A stretch of 64,000 nt of DNA from an uncultured Psychrobacter sp. (GCF_947495825.1 NZ_CANMAH010000003.1:62001-126000); one strand, 5' to 3'; shown: positions 38,489-48,340, counted from the stretch's first letter. Notes: generated by a model from the letters alone, not told the origin. Numbers and translations are program-made.

Positions 38489-38588
38489 AGACTTCCCTGC
38501 GTCGGTACTAACCGCATCAGGTTCGGCGGGTGATCTCTCAGCGAATGTACAAAGGCAGTCAACCATTCGTACACCGCACCCCGAGTCT
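38489..38588 (-). promoter_or_regulatory. TPP riboswitch (THI element) upstream of thiC
   Basis: On the minus strand the thiamine pyrophosphate aptamer is readable in order: the outer stem AGACT/AGTCT closes it, then CGGGGTGC, a variable P3 arm, the conserved GCTGAGA followed by ACCC, GAACCTGATGCGGTTAGTA-type sequence, and finally CGCAGGGAAGT. These are the standard THI-box blocks. High TPP should reduce thiC expression. The expression platform is the pair of competing hairpins just downstream. Confidence 0.95.
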
Positions 38589-38683
38589 GTCAGTGTTGTA
38601 AATCAGCTTTATACTAGCAAACTTCTATAACAAATTATAGTTATTTACCAAGCGTGCCAATATTAGCTTTATCGGTTTAGGTT

Positions 38684-38974
38684 TTAAGTCTCTGGTGTCC
38701 AGCCTTGTGCACGCTCATAATCTTCGTTATCTAAAAACTTCTCACGTTGCTCAGTTAAGAATTTCTTAGCTTGAGGGTCCATCATACTTAGATGATTTTC
38801 ATTGATCAGCATCGTCTGCTGTTCAAGCCACTCTTTCCATGCTTTATCAGAGACCGTTTCTTGTAGCTCTTGACCTTTTTTATTAGGAAAAGGCGGATGC
38901 GGCATCTTTGGCAGTTCTTGCTGGTATTTGCGACAAAAAACGGTATTGGCTTGCGGGTTAAAACTCTCAGTCAC
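38684..38974 (-). CDS. yggX: Fe(2+)-trafficking protein YggX
   Basis: A 96-residue cytoplasmic protein that protects iron-sulfur clusters from oxidation and is linked to iron handling. The family signature is clear: [19 protein letters not shown] (about 12-30) with its single Cys, [19 protein letters not shown] (about 45-63), then [15 protein letters not shown]. The gene stands alone, oriented like thiC and argH, with no overlap. Confidence 0.94.
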   Translation of the reverse strand: MTESFNPQANTVFCRKYQQELPKMPHPPFPNKKGQELQETVSDKAWKEWLEQQTMLINENHLSMMDPQAKKFLTEQREKFLDNEDYERAQGWTPET

Positions 38975-39208
38975 AGGGCGCTCCTTATTAAGTAAATTAT
39001 TGATTTATTAAGTCGAATATTGATATCTATCTATGATAGCGGTCTTAGACCGTTTAGCCAAGGGTATCAGGTGTATAGAAGGTAACAGTAAACCGGCTTC
39101 ATATAAATTTTGGCAATGGTATGACAAATAAAAACACTCGCCCTAACTCATGCATATTAGGAGCGAGTGTTAAATATACAATCTAAACCGGTTTTTTAGA
39201 TCAGGCGT

Positions 39209-40723
39209 TTAAGCAAACGCTTTTAAGCGTGCACGACCATTAATGACCGCTTGCTTGACTTGATTGGGTGCAGTGCCACCTAGATGATCACGAGCAGCCA
39301 ATGAACCCTCAAGCGTCAAGTAGTCAAAGACGTCATCACCGATTGCATCGCTAAACTGTTGCAGTTGCGCTAGTGATAAGTCGCTTAGATCAACGCCTTC
39401 TTTAATACCTAGCGCAACGGCATTGCCAACGACTTCGTGCGCGTCGCGAAATGCTACACCGCGGCGCACCAGATAGTCTGCTAGGTCGGTCGCAGTGGCA
39501 TAACCCTTCATGGTCGCTTCACGCATGGCCTCGATATTAGGGGTGATATTGGGCAGCATATCAGCAAAAGCGAGTAGCGAACCAGTTAAGGTATCGACGC
39601 AATCAAACAAAGGCTCTTTGTCTTCTTGATTGTCTTTATTATAGGCAAGCGGTTGATTTTTCATCAGACTAAGTAGCGTCATTAATTGCCCATAAACACG
39701 CGCTGTTTTACCGCGCACCAATTCTGGCACATCAGGATTTTTCTTTTGCGGCATAATAGATGAACCGGTACAGAAACGATCCGGTATCTGTACAAAGTTA
39801 AACTGAGCTGACATCCATAAGATAATCTCTTCGCTCATACGTGACAGATGCATCATTAAAATAGAAGCGTTTGAGGTAAACTCAATCGCAAAATCACGGT
39901 CTGACACCGCATCTAACGAGTTTTGACAAATACCTTCAAAACCTAATAGTTCAGCGGTAATAGTACGATCAATAGGAAACGTTGTGCCGGCGAGGGCAGC
40001 ACTACCAAGTGGCATCTGATTGATACGGCGGCGCGTATCAACAAGACGCTGCGTATCGCGATATAACATCTCAAACCATGCCATCACATGGTGACCAAAG
40101 CTTACCGGCTGCGCCGTTTGTAAATGGGTAAAGCCTGGCATAATCGTATCGGTATGTTGTTCAGCTAGGCTAAGTAGGCCACTTTGCAGACGTATCAACA
40201 GCGCAATAATATTGTCAGTCTCTTCGCGCAACCATAAGCGTATATCGGTTGCAACCTGATCATTACGGCTACGCCCCGTATGTAGTTTTTTACCGACCGC
40301 TCCGACAATACTAGTCAAGCGCGACTCAACATTCATGTGCACGTCTTCGAGCGTAATTGACCAATTAAACGTTCCAGCTTCAATTTCGCGTAAGACTTGT
40401 TGTAAGCCGTCAATAATGGTTGCGACTTCGTCAGCTGTTAAGATATCGCACTCTTTGAGCATGGTTGCATGGGCAATTGAGCCTTCGATATCGTGACGTG
40501 CAAAGCGCTGGTCAAAGCCGACCGAAGCTGTGAATGCTGCAACGAAGCTATCAGTCGCTTCACTAAAGCGTCCACCCCACATCTGTTGTCCTGGTGCGCT
40601 GTTTTCAGGTTGGCTACTTGGCATATGGTTGTCCGGATAAGAGGCATCTATGTTAGAATCAACAGAGACACGTGAATTATTATCTTGCTTGGGATTACTA
40701 GAATTTGAAGAATTGGCGTTCAT
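39209..40723 (-). CDS. argH: Argininosuccinate lyase
   Basis: A 504-residue enzyme of the fumarase/aspartase superfamily that splits argininosuccinate into arginine and fumarate, the last step of arginine synthesis. The core starts at [14 protein letters not shown] and contains [17 protein letters not shown] and the signature [13 protein letters not shown] (about 330-342). The N-terminus is odd: about 45 Asn/Ser/Pro-rich residues precede the core, absent from E. coli ArgH. The start is uncertain: TTG 40768, ATG 40723 (chosen) and ATG 40624 are possible, and none has a good ribosome site. With ATG 40723 the gene overlaps the 5' end of the divergent algZ frame. Confidence 0.9.
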   Translation of the reverse strand: MNANSSNSSNPKQDNNSRVSVDSNIDASYPDNHMPSSQPENSAPGQQMWGGRFSEATDSFVAAFTASVGFDQRFARHDIEGSIAHATMLKECDILTADEVATIIDGLQQVLREIEAGTFNWSITLEDVHMNVESRLTSIVGAVGKKLHTGRSRNDQVATDIRLWLREETDNIIALLIRLQSGLLSLAEQHTDTIMPGFTHLQTAQPVSFGHHVMAWFEMLYRDTQRLVDTRRRINQMPLGSAALAGTTFPIDRTITAELLGFEGICQNSLDAVSDRDFAIEFTSNASILMMHLSRMSEEIILWMSAQFNFVQIPDRFCTGSSIMPQKKNPDVPELVRGKTARVYGQLMTLLSLMKNQPLAYNKDNQEDKEPLFDCVDTLTGSLLAFADMLPNITPNIEAMREATMKGYATATDLADYLVRRGVAFRDAHEVVGNAVALGIKEGVDLSDLSLAQLQQFSDAIGDDVFDYLTLEGSLAARDHLGGTAPNQVKQAVINGRARLKAFA

Positions 40724-41856
40724 ATTGGTCAAAGACAAGTCAGGAAAATAAGAACTCAAGTATAGCAAAGGATGAGGTTGCCTTACTAGCTGAGCGCTTA
40801 GAGTTTTTCATGCCCAAGCTTATGGAGATGATGAAGCCGTGGCAATGGATGCTCTATATCTTTTTTTGGGCATTGTTTGTGACGTCGATTGATCGGCACG
40901 ACCTAGCCACTTGGCCTCAGTTTTTCGTTAAATTTTTGAGCAGAATTGTTCAATATACTTTGAGTATCATCCCATCTTTATATCTTATAGATTACCTACG
41001 GCCTATCTTTAAACGCGAAAATCCTATCAATGTCAGTATGAAAATACTGCTTTTGTTTGCGATTACGTCGGCTGTGTCTGCAACTTTAGTTATGCTGGTT
41101 ATGATCAATACTGGCTGGCTGGTTTATGAGCGTAAAGCGTTTATTTTAAACGTATTATTCAATATTGTGATTACGGTTGGTTTCACTTTAGTGTTTATGA
41201 TGTACTTTATCAGACGTTATCGGGAGCTGATTGCCCTAAAACAGTCCTTTGAGCATAAATTAACTGCTCAAAACGATTTGATAAAATCTCGTATTGCTCC
41301 GCACTTTTTTTTCAATACAGTAAATAGTCTGGTGTCTCTTATTGAGTCCAATCCACCAAAAGCCGCTGAACTTTTGCATCATGTATCAGCCCTGTTTCGT
41401 GCCGCTTTTGATGGTACGCGCGAGATTAGCTTTGAAGAAGAAGTGGCACTTTGCGAGCATTATTTAGCCATTGAATCGAGTCGTTTGGGCGATAAGCTGG
41501 TCGTCAATTGGAATCTTCCTGACGATGACGTTATGTACGATATGGTGATCACGGCCTTAACTCTGCAAAGCGTCCTTGAAAAAATGCTACTCAATGTCGT
41601 TGAGATGACGACTGAAACTATTTTTATTGATATTACAATAAAGTGGCAACAGCACCGAGTTACTATTACTGTTACTGTCCAGTTGCCGAGCAAGACCTTG
41701 ATGGTCGTCCACGACCTACGTCGACATGTAAATTTTCATATTCAAGCTGAGCGTCTCCGAGCTTATTTTGATCAGAGTGCGGACATACAAAGTGATGTAA
41801 CCAATGAGCGAATAGTGACTATCATCCACTATCCTTTATATGATGTGGGCATTTAG
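40705..41856 (+). CDS. algZ: Atypical LytS-type sensor histidine kinase (AlgZ/FimS-like)
   Basis: A 383-residue inner-membrane sensor paired with AlgR. Four hydrophobic segments lie between about residues 45 and 170. The His_kinase domain follows, with [20 protein letters not shown] (about 195-214) bearing the phosphorylatable His. The ATP-binding half is degenerate: the N-box position reads [17 protein letters not shown], with no recognisable Asn-centred motif, and no glycine-rich loop follows. AlgZ/FimS of Pseudomonas is similarly atypical. The start is unsure. An in-frame stop lies just before TTG 40705; the only later NTG start is ATG 40810, which would cut into a segment (EFFMPKL) that matches the start region of FimS. 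The order argH/algZ-algR-hemC-hemD supports the name. Confidence 0.82.
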   Translation: MKNWRSYWSKTSQENKNSSIAKDEVALLAERLEFFMPKLMEMMKPWQWMLYIFFWALFVTSIDRHDLATWPQFFVKFLSRIVQYTLSIIPSLYLIDYLRPIFKRENPINVSMKILLLFAITSAVSATLVMLVMINTGWLVYERKAFILNVLFNIVITVGFTLVFMMYFIRRYRELIALKQSFEHKLTAQNDLIKSRIAPHFFFNTVNSLVSLIESNPPKAAELLHHVSALFRAAFDGTREISFEEEVALCEHYLAIESSRLGDKLVVNWNLPDDDVMYDMVITALTLQSVLEKMLLNVVEMTTETIFIDITIKWQQHRVTITVTVQLPSKTLMVVHDLRRHVNFHIQAERLRAYFDQSADIQSDVTNERIVTIIHYPLYDVGI

Positions 41857-42319
41857 TGGCCGATATGCTATGCAAGGTAAATTGTCTAAGCCAATTTCTA
41901 ACATCTGACTTAAATCGACCTATTTTTCTACCTTTTATTCAAATATTACTACCGCCAATTTAAACATGGCATATTTATTGCTCTTTATCTTGTATAACCT
42001 TATTTTAAAAAATAAATCAGTAAAATACATTTTGACTCATTAACTAACTTATAATGAAAGGTTTTAAGTCCAAAACTGCGTAAGTGCTACGTCGCCTTGT
42101 CTGTCCTAATAAAATATAAAGGACAAACACTCTTTAAAAATTATGCAAGCTTTATTGTTTGATGAGAGTAATATAGAGGCTAGTTCTCGGTGTCTGACTA
42201 ATTAATTATAGAGTCACTAAATAATCGTTTTATGTATGCTGAGCTACTACGTGTTTGTACAAATATAATCTTAAAAGTAGTTAATAGTATAATTATTATG
42301 CTGTAAGAGAGGAGTCTAC
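41857..42319 (+). other. Intergenic region algZ to algR
   Basis: A 463-base AT-rich gap, unusually long for a sensor/regulator pair. I see no terminator with a T run and no gene, so algR may have its own promoter here. Confidence 0.45.
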
Positions 42320-43057
42320 ATGCGGATTGTAGTTTGTGATGATGAGCCACTTGCTCGTGAGCGCTTGGTCAGAATCGTGCAAGAATCAGGGTACGAAGTT
42401 GTTGCCCAAGCAACTACTGGCGCCGAGGCTATAACGGCAGTAAAAGTACAGCAGCCTGATATAATATTGCTCGATATACGTATGCCAGAAATGGATGGGG
42501 TGCGCTGTGCCCAAGCGCTAAATGAGCTTGAACACCCGCCCGCTATTATTTTTGTTACTGCCTACGATCATTATGCCATTGCTGCATTTAAAGCAAATGC
42601 CATTGGCTATTTACTAAAACCGGCCAATAAAGACGAATTGATAGAAGCCTTAAGTCAAGCAAAAAACCTAAATGCCGCTCAGTTAAATGAGATTCGTAAG
42701 CTTGAAGATCCCACTGCTCGACCTGTTCGTGAACATATCGCAGCGCGTACGCATCGCGGTGTGGAGCTGATTAAACTTAAAGATATCTATTACTTCACAG
42801 CAGATCAAAAGTATGTCAAAGTCCGTCATAAAGAAGGCACAGTACTTATTGATGAGACGCTAAAAGAGCTTGAGCAAGAGTTTGAAAGTCGACTTTTTCG
42901 AGTCCATCGTAATGCGATCATTAACCTAGGGTTTTTGGATTACTTAGAGACAGTAGATTCAGGTCAGTATCAAGTACGCTTTAAAGGACTGGATGAAACG
43001 TTATCGGTTAGCCGGCGACATCTGCCAGCGCTACGAGAGAAAATCCAAAGTATGTAA
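42320..43057 (+). CDS. algR: LytTR-family response regulator AlgR
   Basis: A 245-residue DNA-binding response regulator. The receiver domain (about 1-115) has the acidic pair Asp7-Asp8, the phospho-acceptor Asp52 in LLDIRMPEMDG, and the Lys of YLLKPAN. A short linker leads to a LytTR domain (about 140-245) with YYFTADQKYVKVRHKEG and SRLFRVHRNAIINLGFLDYLE. In Pseudomonas the AlgZ/AlgR pair controls type IV pilus and surface genes; this window also carries pilBCD, so a link is plausible but unproven. GAGAGGAG precedes the ATG. Confidence 0.93.
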   Translation: MRIVVCDDEPLARERLVRIVQESGYEVVAQATTGAEAITAVKVQQPDIILLDIRMPEMDGVRCAQALNELEHPPAIIFVTAYDHYAIAAFKANAIGYLLKPANKDELIEALSQAKNLNAAQLNEIRKLEDPTARPVREHIAARTHRGVELIKLKDIYYFTADQKYVKVRHKEGTVLIDETLKELEQEFESRLFRVHRNAIINLGFLDYLETVDSGQYQVRFKGLDETLSVSRRHLPALREKIQSM

Positions 43058-43171
43058 TCGTTGCTGCTGACTCCGGAAACGCTCAGGATGTATGTGTCTT
43101 CAATGTTATGCGCTAATAATCAGTCACTTATAAATAGTTAGTAACAACCAAAATCTCTCAGTCATATCTTC

Positions 43172-43207
43172 ATGCCCTTATTTATGCTTAAATAGGGGTA
43201 TTTTTTT
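43172..43207 (+). terminator. Rho-independent terminator after algR
   Basis: A 13-pair stem (ATGCCCTTATTTA against TAAATAGGGGTAT, two G-T pairs) with a 3-base loop and seven T residues. Confidence 0.88.
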
Positions 43208-43298
43208 GCGTCAGTTAAAAACTCTTAACTAATAAAGGCATACAAGCAGCAGGTTTACTGGCGCATCAGACTTAGTATTAACAAATTTAAGGGCTATC

Positions 43299-44324
43299 AT
43301 GAGTAATACACAGCTATCTGATTTACATACCTTGAATATTGCTACCCGTCAAAGTCCACTTGCGCTCTGGCAAGCAGAGCATATTCGCGATCGATTGTTA
43401 AAGCTATATCCAGAGCTGACAATTAATCTACTAAAAATCGTCACTAAAGGTGACAAGATATTAGACACGCCATTGGCAAAAATAGGCGGTAAAGGCTTAT
43501 TCGTCAAAGAGTTAGAGCAAGCCCTATATGATGGGCAGGCAGATATTGCGGTACATTCACTAAAAGATGTCCCCATGCAGCTACCTGAAGGACTGACACT
43601 AGGGGTTTATTGCAAGCGCGAAGCTCCGACCGACGCCTTTGTCTCTAATACTTACAATAATATTGATGAGTTGCCACAAGGTGCGATCGTCGGCACCGCA
43701 AGTTTGCGCCGTCAATGTCAAATCAAAGCCTATCGTCCAGACCTACAAATTAAGACCTTGCGCGGCAACGTTGGCACCCGCCTAGGTAAACTTGATGCAG
43801 GCGATTATGATGCCATTATTTTGGCAACCAGCGGTTTACAACGTATTGAGCTTGATGAACGTATCCGCGGTGAGCTGGCTATCGATACTTGTTTGCCAGC
43901 CGTTGGTCAAGGAGCGTTAGCCATTGAGTGCCGCCAAGACGATACCAACGTATTGGAGCTACTCGCTCCCTTAAACGATGACAAAGCTCGCATTCGCCTC
44001 ATCGCTGAGCGCGCTTTAAATCGTCATCTAGAAGGTGGTTGCCAAGTTCCGATTGCAGCGTATGCCGTATTGCAGACGGATGAAACAACAGAAGCTACTA
44101 CCGTTTATGACAACGATGATAACGGCAATCATTTATGGTTACGTGGCCGTGTTGGGCAAGCAGATGGTAGTGAATTGCTCAAAGCTGAAAAGCGCATCGT
44201 ATTGACTGGCACGCAAGCGGAAAAAGAAGAACAAGCCAATCAGTTGGGTATTGATGTCGCCAAAATGTTACTGGTTGACGGTGCAGGGGCTATCCTGTCA
44301 GCGATCTATCACCCTGAAACTTAA
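43299..44324 (+). CDS. hemC: Porphobilinogen deaminase (hydroxymethylbilane synthase)
   Basis: A 341-residue enzyme that joins four porphobilinogens into hydroxymethylbilane in haem synthesis. Blocks seen are [16 protein letters not shown] (about 14-29), [12 protein letters not shown] (about 66-77), [14 protein letters not shown] (about 86-99) and [15 protein letters not shown]. The dipyrromethane cofactor Cys is in [13 protein letters not shown] (about 245-257). It is longer than E. coli HemC (313) because of a Thr/Asp/Asn-rich insertion near residues 263-280. The stop lies inside a tandem 10-base repeat. hemD and hemX follow. Confidence 0.96.
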   Translation: MSNTQLSDLHTLNIATRQSPLALWQAEHIRDRLLKLYPELTINLLKIVTKGDKILDTPLAKIGGKGLFVKELEQALYDGQADIAVHSLKDVPMQLPEGLTLGVYCKREAPTDAFVSNTYNNIDELPQGAIVGTASLRRQCQIKAYRPDLQIKTLRGNVGTRLGKLDAGDYDAIILATSGLQRIELDERIRGELAIDTCLPAVGQGALAIECRQDDTNVLELLAPLNDDKARIRLIAERALNRHLEGGCQVPIAAYAVLQTDETTEATTVYDNDDNGNHLWLRGRVGQADGSELLKAEKRIVLTGTQAEKEEQANQLGIDVAKMLLVDGAGAILSAIYHPET

Positions 44325-44350
44325 ATACTGTTAAATACTGTTAAATACTG
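44321..44350 (+). repeat. Three tandem copies of a 10-base repeat at the hemC stop
   Basis: TTAAATACTG is repeated exactly three times at 44321, 44331 and 44341. The hemC stop codon TAA (44322-44324) lies in the first copy, so copy-number change would leave HemC intact but alter the hemC-hemD spacing. Confidence 0.9.
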
Positions 44351-44500
44351 CTGATATAAGCAGCAATGCGCTGTGCTATATACTGCTAATGTAGATAGCA
44401 CGCTGTTGTACCGATTTTAACATTTACATTTTGATATCTACTTTTTAATATCTATGATAGCCGTATGCAACTATACGGTACTTTAAGCAGTGGTAGGCCT

Positions 44501-45469
44501 ATGTCACGCGCATTTTTGTCTCAGTCAACGAATGATTTATCATCACCAGTCGTCATCAATACTCGTCCAATAGAACGTGCAGCGCCATTGACAACGCATT
44601 TGCAAGATGCTGGCTTTAGCGTTGTCGATATGCCAATGCTGACGCTTGCGCCGCGAGTAGTAAGCGACGCGGATATCGATTTGATGCAAGACTGGCTAGC
44701 AGGTAGTTATGACGCGCTTGTCATTGTCAGTCCTACTGCAGCCGCATCAGGATTGGCCGTATGGCAAGCCCTTAAGCAGACAACAGCATCATCTGTTGAT
44801 GGTGCGTGGTCAGAGTCAGGGACGACTTATCCTGAACAGCCACCAAGTCATCTAATTGCAGTGGGTGAAGCGACAGCGGCTGTACTACAAGATTCCAAGT
44901 TGCCGTTTAATTATCAGGTATTACAGCCGATGGTCGCCAATAACGAAGGCATGCTAGCAATGCCTGAGATTGAGCGTTTGCAAGCTGGTGATAAACTACT
45001 AATCTGGCGCGGCTTGGGAGGACGGCGATTATTGGTCGATACGTTAAAAGCGCGCGGTGTACATATTGACAGTATTGCATGGTATGAGCGTACCCAGCCT
45101 ACCGATGCAAAGGCAAACTACCAGCAATGGGTTAAGCAGTTTGTTGACCAAATGAGTGGTCAAAGTACTAATCAAAGCACCAGTCAATCGCAGCAGACTG
45201 CACAAGCATCTAAGCCTATCGTCATCATCAGTAGTGGTACAGCGTTTGAGCATTGGACAGCCATCGTTAAGCAAACGCAGTCAGACTTAGATGCCGCCTC
45301 AAAAAGTACGTTATTACCGACCTTGATGGATTTTAACTACGTGGTATTAGGTGAGCGCCTAGCCAACATGGTGGCAGCAGAGCAATTACACTATTGGCAA
45401 GTAGAAGATTTGTCTCCTACAACTATCTCGGCTGCTATTAAGCAGGGCAGGTTGATAGCCATAAAATAG
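44501..45469 (+). CDS. hemD: Uroporphyrinogen-III synthase
   Basis: A 322-residue enzyme that closes hydroxymethylbilane with inversion of ring D. HemD is poorly conserved, but VVINTRPIERAAPLTTHLQDAGF (read in two parts, about 16-38) is the typical start, DALVIVSPTAAASGL follows, and LIWRGLGGRRLLVDTLKARG (about 179-198) and the AWYERTQP element are characteristic. A Gln/Ser/Thr-rich insertion (about 215-240) lengthens it. An upstream ATG at 44465 is possible (334 residues); 44501 is chosen because GGTAGG lies just before it and little sequence precedes the conserved strand. The position after hemC supports the call. Confidence 0.9.
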   Translation: MSRAFLSQSTNDLSSPVVINTRPIERAAPLTTHLQDAGFSVVDMPMLTLAPRVVSDADIDLMQDWLAGSYDALVIVSPTAAASGLAVWQALKQTTASSVDGAWSESGTTYPEQPPSHLIAVGEATAAVLQDSKLPFNYQVLQPMVANNEGMLAMPEIERLQAGDKLLIWRGLGGRRLLVDTLKARGVHIDSIAWYERTQPTDAKANYQQWVKQFVDQMSGQSTNQSTSQSQQTAQASKPIVIISSGTAFEHWTAIVKQTQSDLDAASKSTLLPTLMDFNYVVLGERLANMVAAEQLHYWQVEDLSPTTISAAIKQGRLIAIK

Positions 45470-45531
45470 TAAGCCTGTCTTGTTCGTTCATTTTTATATG
45501 TCATTAAAACTATCGATAACGGTACCGCTTT

Positions 45532-46476
45532 ATGTCAACCAAGTCTAAAGATTCTACAGCGAATGACTTGTCGGTAAATCAGCAACAGCGACAGGCACGT
45601 ATGTTGTTATTACGCTTACAATGGCTGTTTATTTTGTTATTGGTTATCGCTTTGGCTTGGTTATATATTACTCAGCAACGTTTTCAAAACCAAATCAATG
45701 AACGTCTACAAAGTAATGAGCATATGGTCAGTCGTCTAAATGAGATGGATGACCGTCTATTTGCCATCAGCCAACGAACGCTACCAGAGCCAAGTAAAAC
45801 GACAAATAGCCAAGCACAAAATCAACTAGATTTATTGCGTATTCAAATACAAGCAGTCGATAGACTCATAGCAGACAACAATTATCAAGGAGCAATTGAT
45901 TTATTACGGGGTCTATTATGGCAGTTGTCGCAAGATAGTAACGAGATATCGCCAGCATTGACTATCATGATTAAACAAAGCTTAACCAAGGATATCGAGC
46001 GTTTACAAGCACAAAGCTCACAGCCTAGCCCTTGGCAGCTACAAACCTTAGCTATTCAGAATGTTCAAGAGTTTTTGCACCGTTATGTGCGTACCAGCAG
46101 TCAGAAAAACAGCGCGATGTTAACTCGTCAGCAATTAGCTGGTCATGAAGTCATTATGATTTTAAATTTAGCCATTCAAGCCAGCAACATGCGCGAGCAA
46201 GATCAGCTGATTGAATACTTAAACCAAGCACAGGCGCAGTTACAGACTTTGGTCAAAGATACCTCTTCTAGCTCGCAAACGAAACCTAGTACATCATCAC
46301 AATTATCATTTATGGATAACAAGCCAACGACTAAGCAGCAAAAGACTCCGATGACGATGGAGTCACCAGAGGATATTGTAGAGGCAATTACTTGGCTTGA
46401 TAAGCTAATCGCTAACACACCCAAGCCCACGCCTTTATTGACTACTCAAATGTTGGATAAGCCTGAGCACAAATAG
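45532..46476 (+). CDS. hemX: HemX-like membrane protein
   Basis: A 314-residue protein of the HemX group found after hemD. A basic N-terminus is followed by one membrane helix (about 27-46, LQWLFILLLVIALAWLYI) and a long Gln/Leu-rich helical region (about 47-110 and 150-250) that should form coiled coils. The C-terminal 60 residues are polar. HemX proteins were once called uroporphyrinogen methylases, but this one has no methyltransferase motif. Its role is unproven; a scaffold for haem enzymes has been proposed for relatives. Confidence 0.82.
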   Translation: MSTKSKDSTANDLSVNQQQRQARMLLLRLQWLFILLLVIALAWLYITQQRFQNQINERLQSNEHMVSRLNEMDDRLFAISQRTLPEPSKTTNSQAQNQLDLLRIQIQAVDRLIADNNYQGAIDLLRGLLWQLSQDSNEISPALTIMIKQSLTKDIERLQAQSSQPSPWQLQTLAIQNVQEFLHRYVRTSSQKNSAMLTRQQLAGHEVIMILNLAIQASNMREQDQLIEYLNQAQAQLQTLVKDTSSSSQTKPSTSSQLSFMDNKPTTKQQKTPMTMESPEDIVEAITWLDKLIANTPKPTPLLTTQMLDKPEHK

Positions 46477-46493
46477 ACTTTTAGTATGAGACT

Positions 46494-46534
46494 GTCAGTA
46501 TACTCAAGCATTTTGAGCGCTGATACTCTCATAC
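46494..46534 (+). repeat. Nested inverted repeat between hemX and the thioesterase gene
   Basis: GTATGAGA (46494-46501) pairs with TCTCATAC (46527-46534), and inside it CTCAA pairs with TTGAG. No T run follows, so it may be an RNA processing or pausing structure rather than a terminator. Confidence 0.5.
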
Positions 46535-46568
46535 ATTTATATGTGGGAACCAAAAATTAAGGCAAATT

Positions 46569-47060
46569 ATGGATAACATTAATCACTCTACACGCTTAAC
46601 AGCAGACATGCCAACCGATAGCTATCCTGCAGATCTGGCCCATTATCCAGTCATGCATACCCAGCCGATACATTGGGGAGAGATGGATGCTTTTAATCAT
46701 TTAAACAACGTCGTGTTTTATCGTTATGCTGAGTCGGCGCGTATTGCTTATTTGCAGACCTTGGGGATGTTTGATGGCAATATGGTGACGGTATTGGCCC
46801 AGTCAAGTTGTCAGTATCTACGTCCAGTTTTTTATCCAGATACCTTGCTATTAGGGGTACGCTGTCAACGTTTGGGCACAACCAGCATCGTGATGGAATA
46901 CAGCTATTATAGCTGTGCGCAGCAAACCATAGTCGCGACTGCTGAAGCAGTGATAGTCCGGTTGGACAGTGATGGCAAGACCAAACTGCCATGGACGAAA
47001 GAGGAGCGTATGCATTTATTAGCGCTCGAACAAAAGGTTGGTCATACCCCTCAATTATAG
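46569..47060 (+). CDS. Acyl-CoA thioesterase, 4HBT/YbgC-like hotdog fold
   Basis: A 163-residue hotdog-fold protein. The 4HBT signature is clear in IHWGEMDAFNHLNNVVFYRY (about 34-53), with the catalytic Asp in GEMDAFNHLNN, followed by ESARIAYLQTLG. Members hydrolyse acyl-CoA thioesters; the chain-length preference cannot be read. The first 30 residues are a polar extension. It follows hemX by 92 bases and ends before a strong terminator. Confidence 0.88.
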   Translation: MDNINHSTRLTADMPTDSYPADLAHYPVMHTQPIHWGEMDAFNHLNNVVFYRYAESARIAYLQTLGMFDGNMVTVLAQSSCQYLRPVFYPDTLLLGVRCQRLGTTSIVMEYSYYSCAQQTIVATAEAVIVRLDSDGKTKLPWTKEERMHLLALEQKVGHTPQL

Positions 47061-47104
47061 TGCTCATCTTTTTTAGTTTATAAGCTGATAGTGAGATAAA
47101 TAGT

Positions 47105-47142
47105 AAAAAGGCACACTAATCATCATTAGTGTGCCTTTTTTT
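47105..47142. terminator. Bidirectional terminator between thioesterase gene and ribB
   Basis: A 16-pair stem (GGCACACTAAT core) with a 4-base loop, A run on the left and T run on the right, between two convergent genes. Confidence 0.93.
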
Positions 47143-47206
47143 AGGGCATTATTTATAAAGGTTCGATACGGCCTAATCTTAATTAAGCTCTATAATCCAA
47201 ATAGAC

Positions 47207-48340
47207 TTACTGTTGACCCTCTTGTTGCAAGTCTTGTTTGGGTGCTTGAACAAAGTCAATAACATTCAATTCAAACCCTGATAGCGCATAGAATTTCATC
47301 GGTGAAGACAAAAGACGCATATCGCGCACACCTAAATGACGCAAAATCTGTGCGCCAACACCGATACTGCGATAAGGCTGCTGAGCGATGGTTGAGAGCG
47401 ATTGGTTTTCAGATGCTTTATCTAGTGCCTCACCTAAATCCACAGGTTGATGGCTACCAATCCAAACTAAGACACCACGATCTGAAGCACTGATTTCTTC
47501 TAAAGCGGATTGGACGCTCCATCCGCCGCGACCTGTGGTATCGTTTTTGGCTGCAAATAAATCGCGTAGCGGGTGAAAGCCATGTACACGTACCGTACTG
47601 ACACCTTCGCTAACATCACCTTTGACTAAAGCCAGATGGGTCTCATCAGCACCGAATTCACGGAAACGATGCAAAGTAAACGTACCGTATTCAGTCTCAA
47701 ATGGATGCGACTCAATCTCTTCTACCGTTTGCTCATTAGCGATACGATAGTTGATAAGATCGGCGATGGTGCCGATTTTGAGATCGTGTTCTTTGGCAAA
47801 TACCTCAAGATCATCACGGCGTGCCATCGTACCATCATCATTGATAATCTCTACAATGACGGCTGCAGGTTCAAGTCCTGCTAAGCGCGCCAAATCACAG
47901 CCAGCTTCGGTATGGCCAGCACGGTGCAATACGCCGCCGTTTTGTGCCATGATTGGGAAAATATGCCCAGGTTGGACGATGTCTTCTGGCTTTGCCGCTG
48001 ACGACACCGCTGCTTGAATAGTACGGGCCCGATCCGCTGCAGAAATACCAGTAGTCACACCCTCAGCCGCTTCAATAGAAACGGTAAAGTTGGTACTAAA
48101 TTTTGCTTCGTTACGATCTGACATAAGCGGTAATGCAAGCTGCTGACAGCGCATTTGTGACAAGGTTAGACATACGAGGCCACGAGCGTGGGTGATCATA
48201 AAGTTAATATCTTCAGGACGGACATGAGTGGCTGCCATGATGATATCACCTTCGTTTTCGCGGTCTTCATCATCCATCAAAATGACCATTTTACCAGCGC
48301 GAATATCTTCAATAATTTCAGGAATCGTATTTAAACTCAT
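47207..48340 (-). CDS. ribB: 3,4-dihydroxy-2-butanone 4-phosphate synthase with RibA-like C-terminal domain
   Basis: A 377-residue protein. Residues about 1-205 are a complete RibB domain, which turns ribulose 5-phosphate into the four-carbon unit of riboflavin. Seen: MVILMDDEDRENEGDII (about 18-34), ITHARGLVCL, and GHTEAGCDLARLAGL (about 143-157). The remaining 170 residues keep the outline of GTP cyclohydrolase II (FRE-type strand, then YRSIGVGAQILRHLGVRDMRLLS) but contain no cysteine at all, so the zinc site of active RibA is missing. I infer a RibB enzyme with a non-catalytic tail, as in RibBX-type hybrids. The longest frame begins with TTG at 48370; ATG 48340 fits the family N-terminus. 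No FMN riboswitch precedes it. Confidence 0.88.
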   Translation of the reverse strand: MSLNTIPEIIEDIRAGKMVILMDDEDRENEGDIIMAATHVRPEDINFMITHARGLVCLTLSQMRCQQLALPLMSDRNEAKFSTNFTVSIEAAEGVTTGISAADRARTIQAAVSSAAKPEDIVQPGHIFPIMAQNGGVLHRAGHTEAGCDLARLAGLEPAAVIVEIINDDGTMARRDDLEVFAKEHDLKIGTIADLINYRIANEQTVEEIESHPFETEYGTFTLHRFREFGADETHLALVKGDVSEGVSTVRVHGFHPLRDLFAAKNDTTGRGGWSVQSALEEISASDRGVLVWIGSHQPVDLGEALDKASENQSLSTIAQQPYRSIGVGAQILRHLGVRDMRLLSSPMKFYALSGFELNVIDFVQAPKQDLQQEGQQ

